Assembly: GCA_031761405.1 (NCBI GenBank)
Contig: JASEVX010000008.1
Coordinates: forward strand, 67,357,265-67,421,264
From: Serripes groenlandicus
Taxonomy: Eukaryota > Mollusca > Bivalvia > Cardiida > Cardiidae
DNA: 64,000 nt
Direction of reading: 5' to 3'
Of the stretch, positions 24,595 to 37,555 are shown piece after piece. The position numbers and the translations under genes are program-made. Position 1 is the first letter of the stretch, and each line of letters starts with the position of its first letter. The notes beneath the pieces are model-generated. The model was not told the DNA's origin, ran no database searches, and saw only the letters and a list, made by a program, of their open reading frames with translations.

Positions 24595-25109
24595 AAATAG
24601 TCCACACACTGCACACATCATCGTCCTAATCCAGACGATTATTTGAACGGACGGAGAGACAGACGTAACGGGAAGATGACGGAGAATTGATCCATATGTT
24701 TCTCCATTCTAAGACAGGTGACATAAAAGATCCACACAGTGCACACGTCGTCGTCCTCATATAAACGGACTGATAAACAGACAGACGGAACGGAACGATG
24801 ACGGAGAAGTGATAGATGTGTATACGGTAGGTACCATAAACCATTAATATACAGCAAACGTCGACATCCTCATCTAGACAGACAGACGAAAGGACAGACG
24901 TTACGGAAATATGACGGCGGAGAAGTCTTTCCTATGTATCATCATTTCAAGACAGGTGACATGAAGGGCCCCAGACTGCACACGTCGTCATCCTCATCTA
25001 GACGGACAGACATACGGAATGGAGAGATGACGGCGGAGACGTGATCCTTATATATTACCATTCTAAGGCATGTGACATAAAATACACATACTGCACTTAT
25101 CTAGACGGA

Positions 25110-25110
<1 letters not shown>
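24595..25110 (-). repeat. Tandem copies of the 3' end of the LDL-A exon at 26.5 kb
   Basis: Four to five copies at about 24600, 24725, 24845, 24955 and 25070 (spacing ~110-125 bp). On the minus strand they read like GATGAGGACGACGACGTGTG then CAGT/CACT and CTTTTATGTCACC, matching the end of the functional exon (GAGGACGA...TGCA|GTATGTG...CTTTTATGT). The copies keep an acidic DEDDDVC-like reading, but donors are mostly mutated. Each unit also carries a CTAGACGGACAGACAG piece, apparently the seed of the adjoining microsatellite. Confidence 0.65.
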
Positions 25111-26255
<1,145 letters not shown>

Positions 26256-26518
26256 TTCTTATGAAGTATCCTTGTGGGGTTATTTCCTTTGATGTTTTTT
26301 TGTGGGGTGCACCCCACAAGTATGCAATTCATTCCGTAATAACTTCCCTTTAACGGAATGAATAACATTAATATGCAAATGAGATACCCGTTATATAAAA
26401 TTAAAAAAACCTATTTATCTAAGTGTCTTTATAAGGGTGGTTGGTGGCCTTTAAGAGAACACCGCACCCAACAAGTACTCGTCCAGACAGAAAACATAAA
26501 CATAAAAGGTACACATAC
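26256..26518. other. Intron sequence
   Basis: A palindromic GTGGGGTGCACCCCAC lies near 26302. No other feature. Confidence 0.5.
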
Positions 26519-26641
26519 TGCAATCATCGACGTTTTCGTCCTCCCCACCAGGGCAATGTTTAGTCCCATCACACATGTATCGTGTCGGGATGCAGAAACT
26601 CAATGGGCACTTCAAAAAGTTCGTGGGACACACGAAATGTT
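26519..26641 (-). CDS. Receptor exon: LDL-A module 6
   Basis: 123 bp, phase 1 to 1, acceptor TTTGTTTACAG and donor GCA|GTATGTG. Six cysteines, with CPLSFCIPTRYMCDGTKHC followed by PGGEDENVDDC. The acidic cluster that binds calcium is partly kept. Translated without break. Downstream (24.6-25.1 kb) its 3' end is repeated in tandem. Confidence 0.9.
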
Positions 26642-26679
26642 CTGTAAACAAACACGATCACCATATGAACGATGCTCCA

Positions 26680-26905
26680 GGAAACTCAACCTTAGCGTAA
26701 TTATTACACGTGTCGTAAAAGAGCTACTGCTCATTCATGCTGAGGTTAATGGATATTGCTTCTCAAATGTCCTTAAAACATTATATGACTGACTGGCGAA
26801 CAGTGCAGAGCCAGATTAGACTTACTGATGCGGTGGCCGATCTGGATCTACACTGGTCGCAAATGCCTTACGGTTGTTTTTTGTCGCTCATATAAGTCAG
26901 TGGGT
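26680..26905. mobile_element. MITE family B copy, diverged
   Basis: ACGATGCTCCAGGAAACTCAACCTTAGCG-like left arm and CGCAAATGCCTTACGG right arm, with ATGACTGACTGGCGAACAGT inside, as in the copies at 20.3 and 47.4 kb. It starts about 40 bp upstream (minus strand) of the LDL-A exon acceptor. Confidence 0.6.
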
Positions 26906-27299
26906 TTTTCAATTTTGTTTTAAACAGGACATGTATATTGAAGTATTCAAAAAGAAACAGTGGAGGAATTATTGTTTATGTGAGGGTCACTTAAAAAAAT
27001 TATGTTGATTTGCAGAAACAAGTTGATGATAGTAAATATATGATTTAAAATCAAGGGGTGTAGGGTTGTGGGTGGTAAAGATGTGTTATTATGTTTGTGT
27101 TATGATATAACGTCCGGTAGTAGTAAAGACATAATTATAAACAGGAGTGTTTTGACACGATTACTGGTGATATTTATTGTTACCAAAGTCAGTATAATGA
27201 TAATTGTAACTTTTTGTTATTGTTACTGTTATATGCAGATGATATCGTTTTACTTTCTGAAAGTGAAATTGGGATACAACAAGGTTTGGATATACTGGA

Positions 27300-27558
27300 A
27301 GAATATTTTGATATATGGAAACTTCAGCAGACGACGTGTAATTATTGAACAGAATTGAACACATCTCGACAATGAGGATGAGCAATTTCTCCTTTGGCCG
27401 CGATTATTTTCAATGCTGCAGAAACGTCAAAATGTGGGAACACCTATTTGTTCATAAGTCTAACTGGAAACGAACACAATTACTCCTTTTTCAAACACAT
27501 TTTCTCAATCGTCGTCTGCGGCAGATGCGTCTGCATGTGAGAGAAGTTTGTTTATAAG
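27300..27558. mobile_element. MITE family A copy
   Basis: CAGCAGACGACG at 27327, GAGCAATTTCTCC in the centre, GTCGTCTGCGGCAGATGCG on the right. The right end stops about 12 bp from the splice donor of the LDL-A 5 exon. Confidence 0.7.
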
Positions 27559-27569
27559 AGAAAGCATAC

Positions 27570-27707
27570 CACAGTCTTCAAGATGGGATAAATCTCTACA
27601 GCCAATCGTATCCCCATTGATATCCATGTCCATCACGCACTTGTGATCCATTGATGTTGTGTAATCATTCCGACAAAACAGGTCTTCATAGTATCTGCTT
27701 AGATTGT
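27570..27707 (-). CDS. Receptor exon: LDL-A module 5
   Basis: 138 bp, phase 1 to 1, acceptor CACCATTTAG, donor TGTG|GTATGC. Cysteine spacing (FCRND, HKCVMD, IGCRDL, LEDC) fits a degenerate LDL-A with four visible cysteines instead of six, so two disulfides at most; calcium residues only partly kept. Frame is open and the flanking phases match. Confidence 0.75.
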
Positions 27708-28615
27708 CTAAATGGTGTAAATAAACAATACTTTGTCAGTCAATAAAATATGTTTTTGGCAGAAGCATACGCAGCTAATAGTGAGTGCATAATTCTTTCG
27801 GTCAAACTGGCTCTGTTATAACTTGATTGAGCCCAATGTTGTTGGTACGCAAAAGAATTGTCTCGGCGAAACGATTATTTCGAGTTTCCACAACATTGGC
27901 TTCGGGGTCAAATAAGGATATAAGATCATGAATATTACACCTTTATCTAGAGTTCTGTGTGACAAGGACCGATGTCATGATATCAAAATAATAAATTAGG
28001 AATATGTTGTTCCATTAGCGATAAGTCGGTTTGTATTTTACTACGAAGCTTGCGGAACAATTGATATCTCGCGAGACCGAAGTAGCTCCGAGTAGGAAAA
28101 TATTACAAAGCCGCGTAACGCTACTGTGATATAATTTTCATTTCATTATATACCTATTTAAAAGACGGAGAAAACAGACAAATTATACAATTTTAAATTA
28201 CTTTATCGCATTTTGAATGACGTGACTACCGATGTAGCTTTCTCACATCAGTCACATCAGTACTTCACCTCGAATTTATACCAGACGACTGGCTAACCCC
28301 AACATTGGACTGTTTAATCCATTGGTGAACAACGCATGAGTTTTGTAAAGCATCGAAAAAAAGGATGGCCGAGCCTGAGATTCGATTTTACGATCCATGT
28401 ATCGACAATCATCGTTGATTCCGACTAAGTTATGGCGGCTCGACTAGTTGGCAGTTCGAGCAAAAAGTGTATTGTGCATCTCTCCCAAACCCACATACCT
28501 CTATAACAAAAAAAAACCTCTTATTATATATATAACGTTGTTTATTTAAATTTTTATAAAAGCGTCCAAGAATCAAAAATCAAAATTTGTGTCAAAGAAA
28601 ACAATCTGAAAGTAC
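27708..28615. other. Intron sequence
   Basis: AT-rich, nothing recognised. Confidence 0.5.
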
Positions 28616-28770
28616 CTTCACATATCAGCGGCCCGACCGTGAGTTGGACTTCTCTGTAATTGAACGTTACTTTAAAGCCAATGATTGGAAGCACTGCCTT
28701 GTCACATATGTAACCTTCGTCATATCGAACCTCGGCGTAAAACCTAAACCCGTCATTGAAGCAGTTCAAT
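28616..28770 (-). CDS. Receptor exon: fibrinogen-like domain, third part
   Basis: 155 bp, phase 2 to 1, acceptor CATTTCAG, donor GAAG|GTACTT. It contains LNCFNDG, AVLPIIGFKV and ends LTVGPLICEG. This end matches the closing motif of the fibrinogen-like module in contactin-associated proteins (LSVGPLxCxG type) rather than classical fibrinogen. Confidence 0.8.
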
Positions 28771-28886
28771 CTGAAATGAATGTTTATTAGCCAGGTCTGG
28801 AGATTAGGGGTCTTGATGCATCTGCGGACATTGAAGACTCAGGGGAGCTTGTGTTCACGCAGAGTATCACCAGAGTCTTCACTATA

Positions 28887-29190
28887 TGCATACACGTAGA
28901 TGAAACGTCTACACATAGATGGAACGTATAGACATAGATGAAACGTATACACATAGATGAAACGTATACACATAGATGGAACGTATACACGTAGATGGAA
29001 CGTCTACACGTATATGGAACGTATACACATATATGGAACGTCTACACATATATGGAACGTATACACGTAGATGAAACGTATACACATAGATGGAACGTCT
29101 ACACATATATGAAACGTATACATATAGATGGAACGTATACACATAGATGGAACATCTACACATAGATGGAACATCTACACATAGATGGAA
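28887..29190. repeat. 19-bp minisatellite, about 16 copies
   Basis: Unit ACGTATACACATAGATGGA with variants CGTCTACAC and TATATGGA. Open frames on the minus strand follow the repeat and are not genes. Confidence 0.95.
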
Positions 29191-30051
29191 CATATTATGG
29201 AAATATCTGGTGCTACATGTACGCTCATACCACTGAATGTTGATATTGATCAGGGATGTCATTAAACCTCAAATCGCATGACGCGGCGCATATCATAAGT
29301 GTAGGCGAAAAGGGATAATCTTGTCTCAGTAATAGATGTAACTTTTACTGAAATCTGCAAGTGTAGCACATTTGGTTCTTCTCTCAGACCACATAGTATG
29401 GTGTGAAGATATGAAACAGTGATACCATTAAACCTCGAATCGCCAGTCACGGCTCATATCATTCGTCTAGGTAAAAGGTGATCGGGTTGCATCTGCGAAT
29501 AGCAAAGCCTCTGTTGAGCACACAGTCTCACAAAAGTCTTCACTGTTCGAATATATTAAGATGATAAATGTATGTAAAACCGCGATGCCATTACACACAG
29601 GATCTCTAACGCGTCATGGGAGTGAAACCAGTGTTGCTACGATTCTAGTATTTGGTAAGAAGTTACATCGATATATACTCTTTTTTAAATGTAGGCGAAT
29701 GGTGAAGGGTCTAAGGTCATTGTGACAGTATATAGGACCACCTGGGTAACATATTCGAATTAGAAACAAGAGACCATTTGACATGTTTGGATGATGTTTC
29801 ATGATGTTTTCAAAAGTATTTCAATTATATCACGGGGTTTACTGGGTAATTTACCACTGCATTAGTCGATATAATATCCCCGCAACGTCAATTGTTAGAT
29901 TATTCAAGTCTGGGGATCGAACCTTGGTCTATCGATCCCACTACACCACGGAGACGTTCCATTTTACGTGACGCAGCTCATATATATAGGTGCTTGACAG
30001 AGAAAAATGTTGCAAAAGGTACACTAACAGTATTCCGAATCAGACACTTAC
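29191..30051. other. Intron with MITE C and SINE fragments
   Basis: Fragments of MITE family C (TCATTAAACCTCAAATCGC, GTAGGCGAAA) occur near 29260, 29430, 29580 and 29690. A minus-strand tRNA-like piece (GTTCGATCCCC as complement, with GTGGTGTAGTGG) is at 29898-29957. Confidence 0.5.
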
Positions 30052-30367
30052 TTTTTGTTGATTGTCTGACACTGGTTCACAAAGGGACAATCGCAGTTCT
30101 CGGTTAATTTCAGAGTAACGTCGTTATTGTCGTACGAAAGCAATCCCTGTTTTCTCATCTCTCGGCACCCCACTTTAATATACTGTTTACAATGACTGCA
30201 ATCGTTTTTGATCAGTTCTATATGGTTTCTCATGGCGGAGTACTTAATGTTGAAATCAATTACTCCATACTCCCAGGATTGCATGTTCTCCGCGTTATGA
30301 TGCATTACCGTCTCCACCAGTGGTTGGTCATCTTTCCAGCCAAATCTGCATTCGACTTGAAGACTGT
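30052..30367 (-). CDS. Receptor exon: fibrinogen-like domain, second part
   Basis: 316 bp, phase 1 to 2, acceptor CTTACCGTAACAG, donor AAAAA|GTAAGTG. It carries VECRFGW, VMHHNAE, a CSHCKQYIKVGC segment, KQGLLSYDNNDV and a CDCPFVNQC pair. The order (V-C, then HNxE, then C-x-QYIxxxC, then CxC-x-N-C) follows the fibrinogen-like module of Caspr/neurexin-IV proteins. That assignment is from memory of the family pattern and should be tested. Confidence 0.8.
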
Positions 30368-30704
30368 CTGTTACGGTAAGAAAAAGATATATACTTTGAA
30401 CATTTCTGTTACGGCATATAAAAAGATGTCTACTTGGAAAACGTGAAAACGTGACTGATATATAGCATGTATGTGAATTTTTATATGCTAACCCTAATCC
30501 TTGTTTTGTTGATATTACCTTTTTAGCACGCTTTCAAATTCTTAACTATTCTATTCAATATTATACTTTCATGTATGGAGATTTCCCATTTGTTTCCCAA
30601 GAGCTTCAACATTCGACTCCTTCATACTTGTTTAAGGCCTATGTTGGAAAGGGTTAAGTGACGGGTAATTGCAGATATAATAAAAATTATATAAATAAAC
30701 TCAC

Positions 30705-30781
30705 CTTTACTGATGTTCTGCTTAATTTGGTAAGTCCCATTCGACCTCTGACCATGAATATACATATCTAAACAAGAGCTC
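30705..30781 (-). CDS. Receptor exon: fibrinogen-like domain, first part
   Basis: 77 bp, phase 2 to 1, acceptor TATATTTAG, donor AAAG|GTGAGT. Encodes SCLDMYIHGQRSNGTYQIK, the typical fibrinogen-like opening (SC-x-G-x-R-SGxYxI). Phase agrees with both neighbours. Confidence 0.8.
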
Positions 30782-30905
30782 CTAAATATATATACAGTCA
30801 AGAATGATTACGTGTTTCGTCTACCAATAAGGCAGTATATCAAAGTGCGATAGACGACTGAAAAGTGATAATTATGTGTCAGACAAGCATTAAAGTAATA
30901 CACCA

Positions 30906-31035
30906 GCCCTGCGTTCTGTGAAACAGTTCTGCAGCTTATGGTTCCTAATCCACTAATCAAAATTACCACTACTATTAATTACCAGTAGTTTGATTGGTTA
31001 ATTGGCAACCATGAGCTATCAAACTGTTTAATTGA
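30906..31035. repeat. 130-bp palindromic element
   Basis: CCTGCGTTCTGTGAAACAGT on the left pairs with AAACTGTTTAATTGAACCCAGG on the right, and the centre ACTAATCAAAATTACCAC pairs with GGTAATTA...TTGATTGGTT. It looks like a small MITE. Confidence 0.7.
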
Positions 31036-31149
31036 ACCCAGGGGATAGTAACTAGTAGTATCTCTCTGACAATATTTTCAGCTCTGTATCAAGTTTTTAC
31101 ATCAAATTCACCTATTGTTACAAGTTTTTCTTCGTGTGATTTGCGACAA

Positions 31150-31326
31150 ACTAAAGGGGCTACAGTTCTAGTGTTTTGTCAAAAGATGCATCTGCGACTA
31201 AAGTGCATTTGGACGGACAGTGAAGGTTCTGGTGAGATTGTGCGGATGCACAGGTTCGCCTGAGTCTTAACTGTACGCAGATGCATTAAGATCCCAAATC
31301 GCTAGACGCGGCTCATAGCATCTTGA
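31150..31326. mobile_element. MITE family C copy
   Basis: From GGGGCTACAGTTCTAG to CAAATCGCTAGACGCGGCTC, with an internal palindrome GTGAAGGTTCTGGTGAGA / CGCCTGAGTCTTAACTGTAC. Best copy of this family in the window. Confidence 0.7.
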
Positions 31327-31507
31327 GTAACCGGTTGATAAATACAATATTATTCAACACTAACAACCTGAGTCTGACACCTGCGTAATAATAAAACAAA
31401 CATATACATGTAATGACATACATGTATAGTCATAATATTTAAACAGTGTCTTATTTACATTACCAGTCGTGTATTCATAAACCAAATTTAAAAAAAATAA
31501 AGAAAAC

Positions 31508-32935
31508 AAGAGGGCCATGATGGCCCTGGATCGCTCGCCTTAATTATACAATGTACTGCAATGCAAAACACATCAAGACAATTATTCTGAATGCAACCTC
31601 CACAGTGTAATTAAGATTTTCCTTCATTTGGCCTAGTGATCTATATTTTTGTCCCAGATATGACCCATATTCCAACATGGACTAGATATCATCAAGACAA
31701 CATTCTGACAAATTTTCAACTTGCTCAAAGTAAAAATGCGGCCTCCGGAGTTTGAACAATATTTTCCTTTATTGACCTTGTTTCTGACCCAATATGACCC
31801 ATATTCAAACTTGACCTAGATATAATTCAGACAAACATTCTGACCAAATTTCAAACTGCTGAAGCAAAAAATGCGGCATCCAAAGTGTTAACAAGATTGT
31901 CCTTCAATTTGGCCTAGTGACCTCCTACATGAACTTCTGAAGCAAAAAATGTGGCCTCTAGAGTGTTAACAAGTTTTTCCTTCAATTTGACCTAGTGACC
32001 TATTTTTTGACCCAACATAACCCTTGATCAACTTGACTTACATATCATCAAGAAAAACATTCTGATAAAGTTTCATCATGCTCAATTTAAAAATGCAGTA
32101 TGAAGAGTGTTAACAAGATTACCCTTCAATTTGGCCTAGTGACCTAGTTTTTGATCCCGCATGACCCATATTCGAACTTGGCCTAGATATCATTTAGCTC
32201 AATATCCTGACCAAATTTCAAGCTGCTGAAACAGCTTTTACAGAGTTAACAAGATTTCCCCTAAATTTGGCCTAGTGACCTAGTTTCTGACCCAATATGA
32301 CCCATATGTAAACTTGATCTAGATATCTTTAAGACAAACATTCTGACAAAATTTCAACATGCTCAAGTTGAAAATGTGGCCTCTACAGTGTTAACAAGAT
32401 AACCCTTCAATTTGGCCTAGTGACCTAGTTTCTGACCCAATATGACCCATATTCAAACTTGACCTGGATATTTTTAAGACAAACATTCTGACAAAATTTC
32501 AAACTGTTGAAGCAAAAATTGCGGCCTCTGGAGTGTTAACAATATTTTCCTTCAATTTGACCTAGTGACCTACCTTTTGACCCGACATGACCCATGTTCG
32601 AACTTGACCTACATATTATCAAGACAAACATTCTGATAAAGTTTCAACATGCTCAAGTTGAAAATGTGGCCTCCAGAGTGTTAACAAGATTTCGCTTCAA
32701 TTTGACCTAGTGACCTCGTTTTTGACCTCATATGGCCCAGTTTCGAACTTGTCCAAGATTTGATGGAGATAAATGTTCTGATACACTTTCATGAAGATTG
32801 GATGCAAAATGTAGCCTGTAGAGTGTTAACAAGCTGAAATGTTGACGACGCACGACGCACGACGGACGGACGCCGGACAAAATGTGATCACAATAGCTCA
32901 CCTTGTACTTCGAGCATAGGTGAGCTAAAAACCAT
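31508..32935 (+). mobile_element. 1.4-kb interspersed repeat with ~146-bp internal tandem units
   Basis: Opens AAGAGGGCCATGATGGCCCT, contains eight or so units with CTAGTGACCTAGTTT, TGACCCATATTC, GAACTTGACCTAGATAT and GAGTGTTAACAAGAT, and ends GACGGACGCCGGACAAAA, TGTGATCACAATAGCTCACC, CATAGGTGAGCTAAAA. The end module is shared with 16.6-17.3 kb. No ORF. Confidence 0.85.
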
Positions 32936-33122
32936 GTACAATGACTAACGTAATAACGCCCTTATTTCTTTCACCATCGTGACTTGACGTACACACTTTG
33001 TATTTAGATTCACAGAACACAGTTAAAAGATGCATCATTGTGAACAGACACAAAACAAATACATATTTGCACAAAGGTCTGGATCAGAATAATCTTGTAG
33101 AATATATCTTGTATGATAATAC

Positions 33123-33261
33123 CTTGAATTAGGGGGGATACATCCCCGATCCATTTCATCCTCATGTAACCGCCCAGTGCAGTCAATAAATGAATCACAC
33201 ACTCTGGCTTCTGTCAGACACCTCTGGTCGTAGCACTGGAACGTTTGACCTTGACAAAAAG
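33123..33261 (-). CDS. Receptor exon: LDL-A module 4
   Basis: 139 bp, phase 1 to 2, acceptor TTATTTCAG, donor TCAAG|GTATT. Six cysteines; QTFQCYDQRCLTEARVCDSF then DCTGRLHEDEMDRGC. The loop before the last cysteine is longer than usual, keeping the acidic cluster (HEDEMD). Its phase-2 end suits the fibrinogen-like exon that follows. Confidence 0.88.
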
Positions 33262-33354
33262 CTGAAATAATAAATGTTGATGCTATGCTTTGTTTGACTA
33301 ATATATTTACTATGGACTTGCGTTAACTAGAACATGCGATCACTCGTAAATATT

Positions 33355-33510
33355 GTTCAACCCTTTCCCAAATGCAGACGTATATGAAAAAGCAGACGAC
33401 ATTTGAAAACACAGTTTTTGAACTCCATTTAATTAGTATACTTTCATTTATAGAGAATTTCCATATGTTTGCTTAAAATGTTTTAAAAGTAAAAGGTTAA
33501 CCATTTCCGG
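33355..33510. mobile_element. MITE family A copy, degraded
   Basis: TTCAACCCTTTCCC on the left, GCAGACGACATTTGAAAAC, and AAAAGGTTAACC on the right. Confidence 0.65.
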
Positions 33511-33619
33511 TGTCTTTTGAACAAGAACAATCGATATGCTGTTTTCTTTATTTCTGGCTACCTCTCAACTTCGAGTTATTGCGATACCACTGTACATATA
33601 TTTCGTTACTTACAAACCA

Positions 33620-33835
33620 GCCGCGTCTAGTAATTTTGAGTCTTAATACATCTGCGTACACTGAAGACTCGGGTAAACCTGTGAATTCGCATGTAATTTA
33701 GTCCTAGATGCATCTTTTGACATCAAACTAGAAGTGTAGAACAACTAGTTTGACGCCCATTTACATTTATATGGTCCCGTAACGGAAAGTCAATACGATC
33801 CCAAATCACCAGACGCGGCTGATATATTCCTTCAA
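33620..33835. mobile_element. MITE family C copy
   Basis: Left CCGCGTCTAGTAATTTTGAG is mirrored by GATCCCAAATCACCAGACGC near 33800-33820. Inner hairpin with CACTGAAGACTCGGGTAAAC. Confidence 0.65.
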
Positions 33836-34038
33836 AGATTATTTACTACAGAGAACTGAAGCTTTAAGTACGAGAGTAATGGATATTGAAGACCTAAACA
33901 TATGTTTAAAGGTAAGAAAACTGGTCTTCCAGATGACAGTCTTTGAATTTATTGAATTAAAACGTACATGGAAAAGGATGAGGGAATAGTTTATATATAC
34001 TCTAATCGACTAAGCCAAGGACTTGCGGTTGAACTTAC

Positions 34039-34155
34039 CACAATCTTCCTCATCTGTACCATCCAGACAGTCTACTGTGACGTCACAACGGGCTGGATAG
34101 GGTATACATTGCCCGGATGTGCACACCCATTCGTCGATTGCACATTGTTGATAAA
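34039..34155 (-). CDS. Receptor exon: LDL-A module 3
   Basis: 117 bp, phase 1 to 1, acceptor TATTCACCAG, donor TGTG|GTAAGTT. A textbook LDL-A: CAIDEWVC, SGQCIPYPARCD, DCLDGTDEEDC, with six cysteines and the full D-x-x-D-E calcium motif. Confidence 0.95.
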
Positions 34156-34447
34156 CTGGTGAATATATATATATAAGTAAAAAAGTAAAGTGTTTGTTTA
34201 TTATATCGTCACCCCTATTGAAAGGGCCCGCCATGTCTGGCTTATAAGACACCTAAGCTAGTTTACTTTCCGAATACTATATGTATATCGTAAAGTATGA
34301 AATCAATAACAAATACGTATACATACAGGGAGAAAAACAAGATTTCGGAGAGTATTGTCTTCTATATGATTAGTTTGATTTATCAATCAATATCAAAATA
34401 ATGTAAAAGTAACTTTTCATCACACACTAGAAATATATGATGAAATA

Positions 34448-37147
34448 AATGAAAGTACGAAAGCTTATAAGGACCATCTGAGAAAAAAATATATATTGGT
34501 AAGTCGTAATAACGCGAAAAAAGGCGTTATAATGCGAAAAAAGACAAAGTAACGCGAAACAAGGCGAAGTAACGCGAAACAAGGCATAATAACGCAAAGT
34601 AAATGCGTAATAATGCAAAGAAATGCGTAGTAACGCGGCATAAAGGCATTATAAAGCGAAAATAAAGGCGTATTAACGCTAATAAAATGCGTTATAACGC
34701 GAATTATAACGCGATAATAGGCATTATAACGCGAAAATAATGGCGTAATAACGCGAAATAAAGGCGTTGTAACGCTAAAAAAAGGCGTATTAACGCTAAT
34801 AAAAGGCGTAGTAACACGAAAATAAAGTCGTAATAACGCAAAATAAAGGCGTTATAATGCTAAACAAAGGCGTATTAACGCTAATAAAAGGCGTAGTAAC
34901 ACGAAAATAAAGTCGTAATAACGCGAAATAAAGGCGTTATAATGCTAAACCAAGGCGTATTCACGTTTAAAAAAGGCGTTATTACGCGAAAGAAAGGCAT
35001 AGTAACGCCTTTTTCAGCTACATATAAATCAACTACTGCTTTGAAGACTCCTTTTCAACCATGGATCTACGACCCAGATCAACCAATTCGCTATGTTTTT
35101 TCATTGGCTGAAACGATCTACGACCCACATCAACCAATTCGCATTTTATTTTCAGTGCCTGAGCTACGATCTATGACCCTGATCAACCAATTTTCTATGT
35201 TTGTCAGTGGCTGAGATACGATCTACGATCCAGATCAACCAATTAGCTATGTGTTTTGAGTGATTGAGCTACGATCTACGACCTAGACCAACCAATACGC
35301 CAAGTTTCTTCAATGGCTGAGCTACAATCTACGACCCAGATCAACCAATTCTCTTTGTGTGTTATTGGCTGAGCTACGATCTACGACCAAGATAAACCAA
35401 TTCACTTACTGGCTGAGCTATGATCTACGACCCGGATCAACCAATTCGCAATGTTTTCTCATTGGTTGAGCTACGATCTACGACCCAGATCAACCAATTA
35501 GCTATGTGTTTGCGTGGTTGAGCTACGATCTACGACCTAGATCAACCAATTAGCTATGTGTTTTGCGTGCTTGATCTACGATCTACGATCCAGATCAATC
35601 AATTAGCTTTGTGTTTTAAGTGGTTGAACAACGATCTACAACCCAGATCAACCAATTCGCAATGTTTTTTAGTGGCTGAGCTACCATCTACGACCTAAAT
35701 TAACCAATTCGCTATGTCTTTTCAGTGGCTGAGCTACGATCTACGACAAAAATCAACCAATATTCTCTGTTTGTCAGTGGCTGAGCTACGATCTACGACC
35801 CAGATCAACCAATTAGCTATGTGTTTTGAGTGGTAGACCCAGAACAACTAATACGCAATGTTTTTAAATGGCTGAGCTATGATCTACGACCCAGATCATC
35901 CACTGTTCTATGTTTTGTCAGTCGCTAAGCTACGATCTATGACACAGATCAACAAATTCGCAATGATTTTTCATTAGCTGAGCTATGATCTACACAAATG
36001 ACCCTTTTTGTCTATATTTTGTCAGTGGCAGAGCTACGATCTACGACCCAGCTCAACCAATTAGCTTTGTGTTTTGAGTGATTGATCTACGATCAACTAA
36101 TAGCTCAGCCACTATAAAAATATGGTGTATCGGTTGATCTGGGTCGTAGATCGTAACTCAACCACTAAAAACACAAAGCTAATTGGTTGATCTGGAACGT
36201 AGGTCGTAGCTCAGCCACTAACAAAACATAGAACATTGGTTAATCTGGGTCTAAGATCGTAGCTTAGCCACTGAAAAAAACACATAGAAAATTGGTTGAT
36301 CTGGGTCTTAGATCGTAGCTCAGCCACTGACAAAACATAATCAATTGGTTTATCTGGGTCTTAGATCATAGCTCAGCCACTGACAAAACATTGCCAAATG
36401 GTTAATCTGGATCGTAGATCGTAACTCAACCACTCAAAACACATAGCGAGTTTGTTGATCTGGGTCGTCAATCATAGCTCAGCCAATGAAAAAACATAGC
36501 GAATTGGTTGATCTGGGTCGTAGATCCATGGTTGAAAAAGAGACTTCAAAGCAGTAATCGATTTATATATAGCTGAAAAGGCGTTATGACGACTTTATTT
36601 CGCGTTACTAAGCCTTTTTTCCCGCGTTATTACGACTTTATTTTCGCGTTACCACGCCTTTCTTTCGCATAATAACGCCTTTTATTAGCGTTAATACGCC
36701 TTTGTTTAGCGTTATTATGCCTTTATTTCGCGTTATTACGACTTTATCTTTAGGTTACTACACCTTTCTTCCGCGTAATAACGCCTTTTATTAGCATTAA
36801 TACGCCTTTGTTTAGTGTTATGACGCCTTTATTTCGCGTTAATACGCCTTTATTTTTGCGTTATTACACCTTTATTTCGCGTTATTACGCTTTTTATTAG
36901 CGTTAATACGCCTTTACTTCGCGTTATTATGCCTTTATTTTTGCGTTATAATGTATTTATTCCGCGTTACTACGCCTTTCTTCGCATTATTACGCCTTAA
37001 CTTTGCGTAATTATGCCTTGTGTCGCGTTACTTCGCCTTGTTTCGCGTTACTACGCCTTGTTTCGCATGATAACGCCTTTTTTCGCGTTTTTACGACTTT
37101 ACAAAAAAAAAATTCTCAGATGGTCTTAATAGGCTTTCGTATGAAAG
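34448..37147. mobile_element. Foldback-type element FB1 (2.7 kb long inverted repeat)
   Basis: The tips GAAAGTACGAAAGC (34451) and GGACCATCTGAGAA mirror TTCTCAGATGGTC and GGCTTTCGTATG (37113-37147). Each arm has two tandem-repeat zones in mirrored order: an outer zone of ~15-20-bp GGCGT(A/T)ATAACGCGAAA units (34500-35011; 36570-37095) and an inner zone of ~60-bp units with GATCTACGACCCAGATCAAC (35040-36095; 36097-36548). A unique hinge between zones (TTTGAAGACTCCTTTTCAAC, 35040) is mirrored near 36535. Inverted repeats built from tandem repeats define Drosophila FB elements; no ORF is seen. It lies in the intron between LDL-A 2 and 3. Confidence 0.85.
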
Positions 37148-37555
37148 TGACATTGTATTCCGTTATATTATATATTCTATTATAGAAACAAAGTTTACAT
37201 GTTACAATTAGCTCTTCAGGAAGTTGTTTCTAAGGGCACTAAGCGTTGCATGTTTCTATAATTTAAATATATAATTCAACGGCATGTAAAATTAATTTCA
37301 TTGTTTCATATGTATATCAATTATTTTCCTGAAGATCATCATAGCAGTGAAACCGGTAGCGCATTATTTACTTGATATACTGTTAGTTAATAGACAATAC
37401 ACATATATTACAGAAGATATACGCATATGTCCGTGTTTGGTTCTCTTCGTATTTATATATGTATTAGTGATTTGTGATTATTTAATAATTATGGTCTCTC
37501 AATATAGTTTTCTTTTAATATGTGGTGTTTCAATGTCATAACATCAATGGAAATG
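37148..37555. other. AT-rich intron sequence
   Basis: Nothing recognised. Confidence 0.5.

Noticed and set aside
28909..29262. Tyrosine-rich repetitive minus-strand frame
   Set aside because: It is a 19-bp minisatellite.
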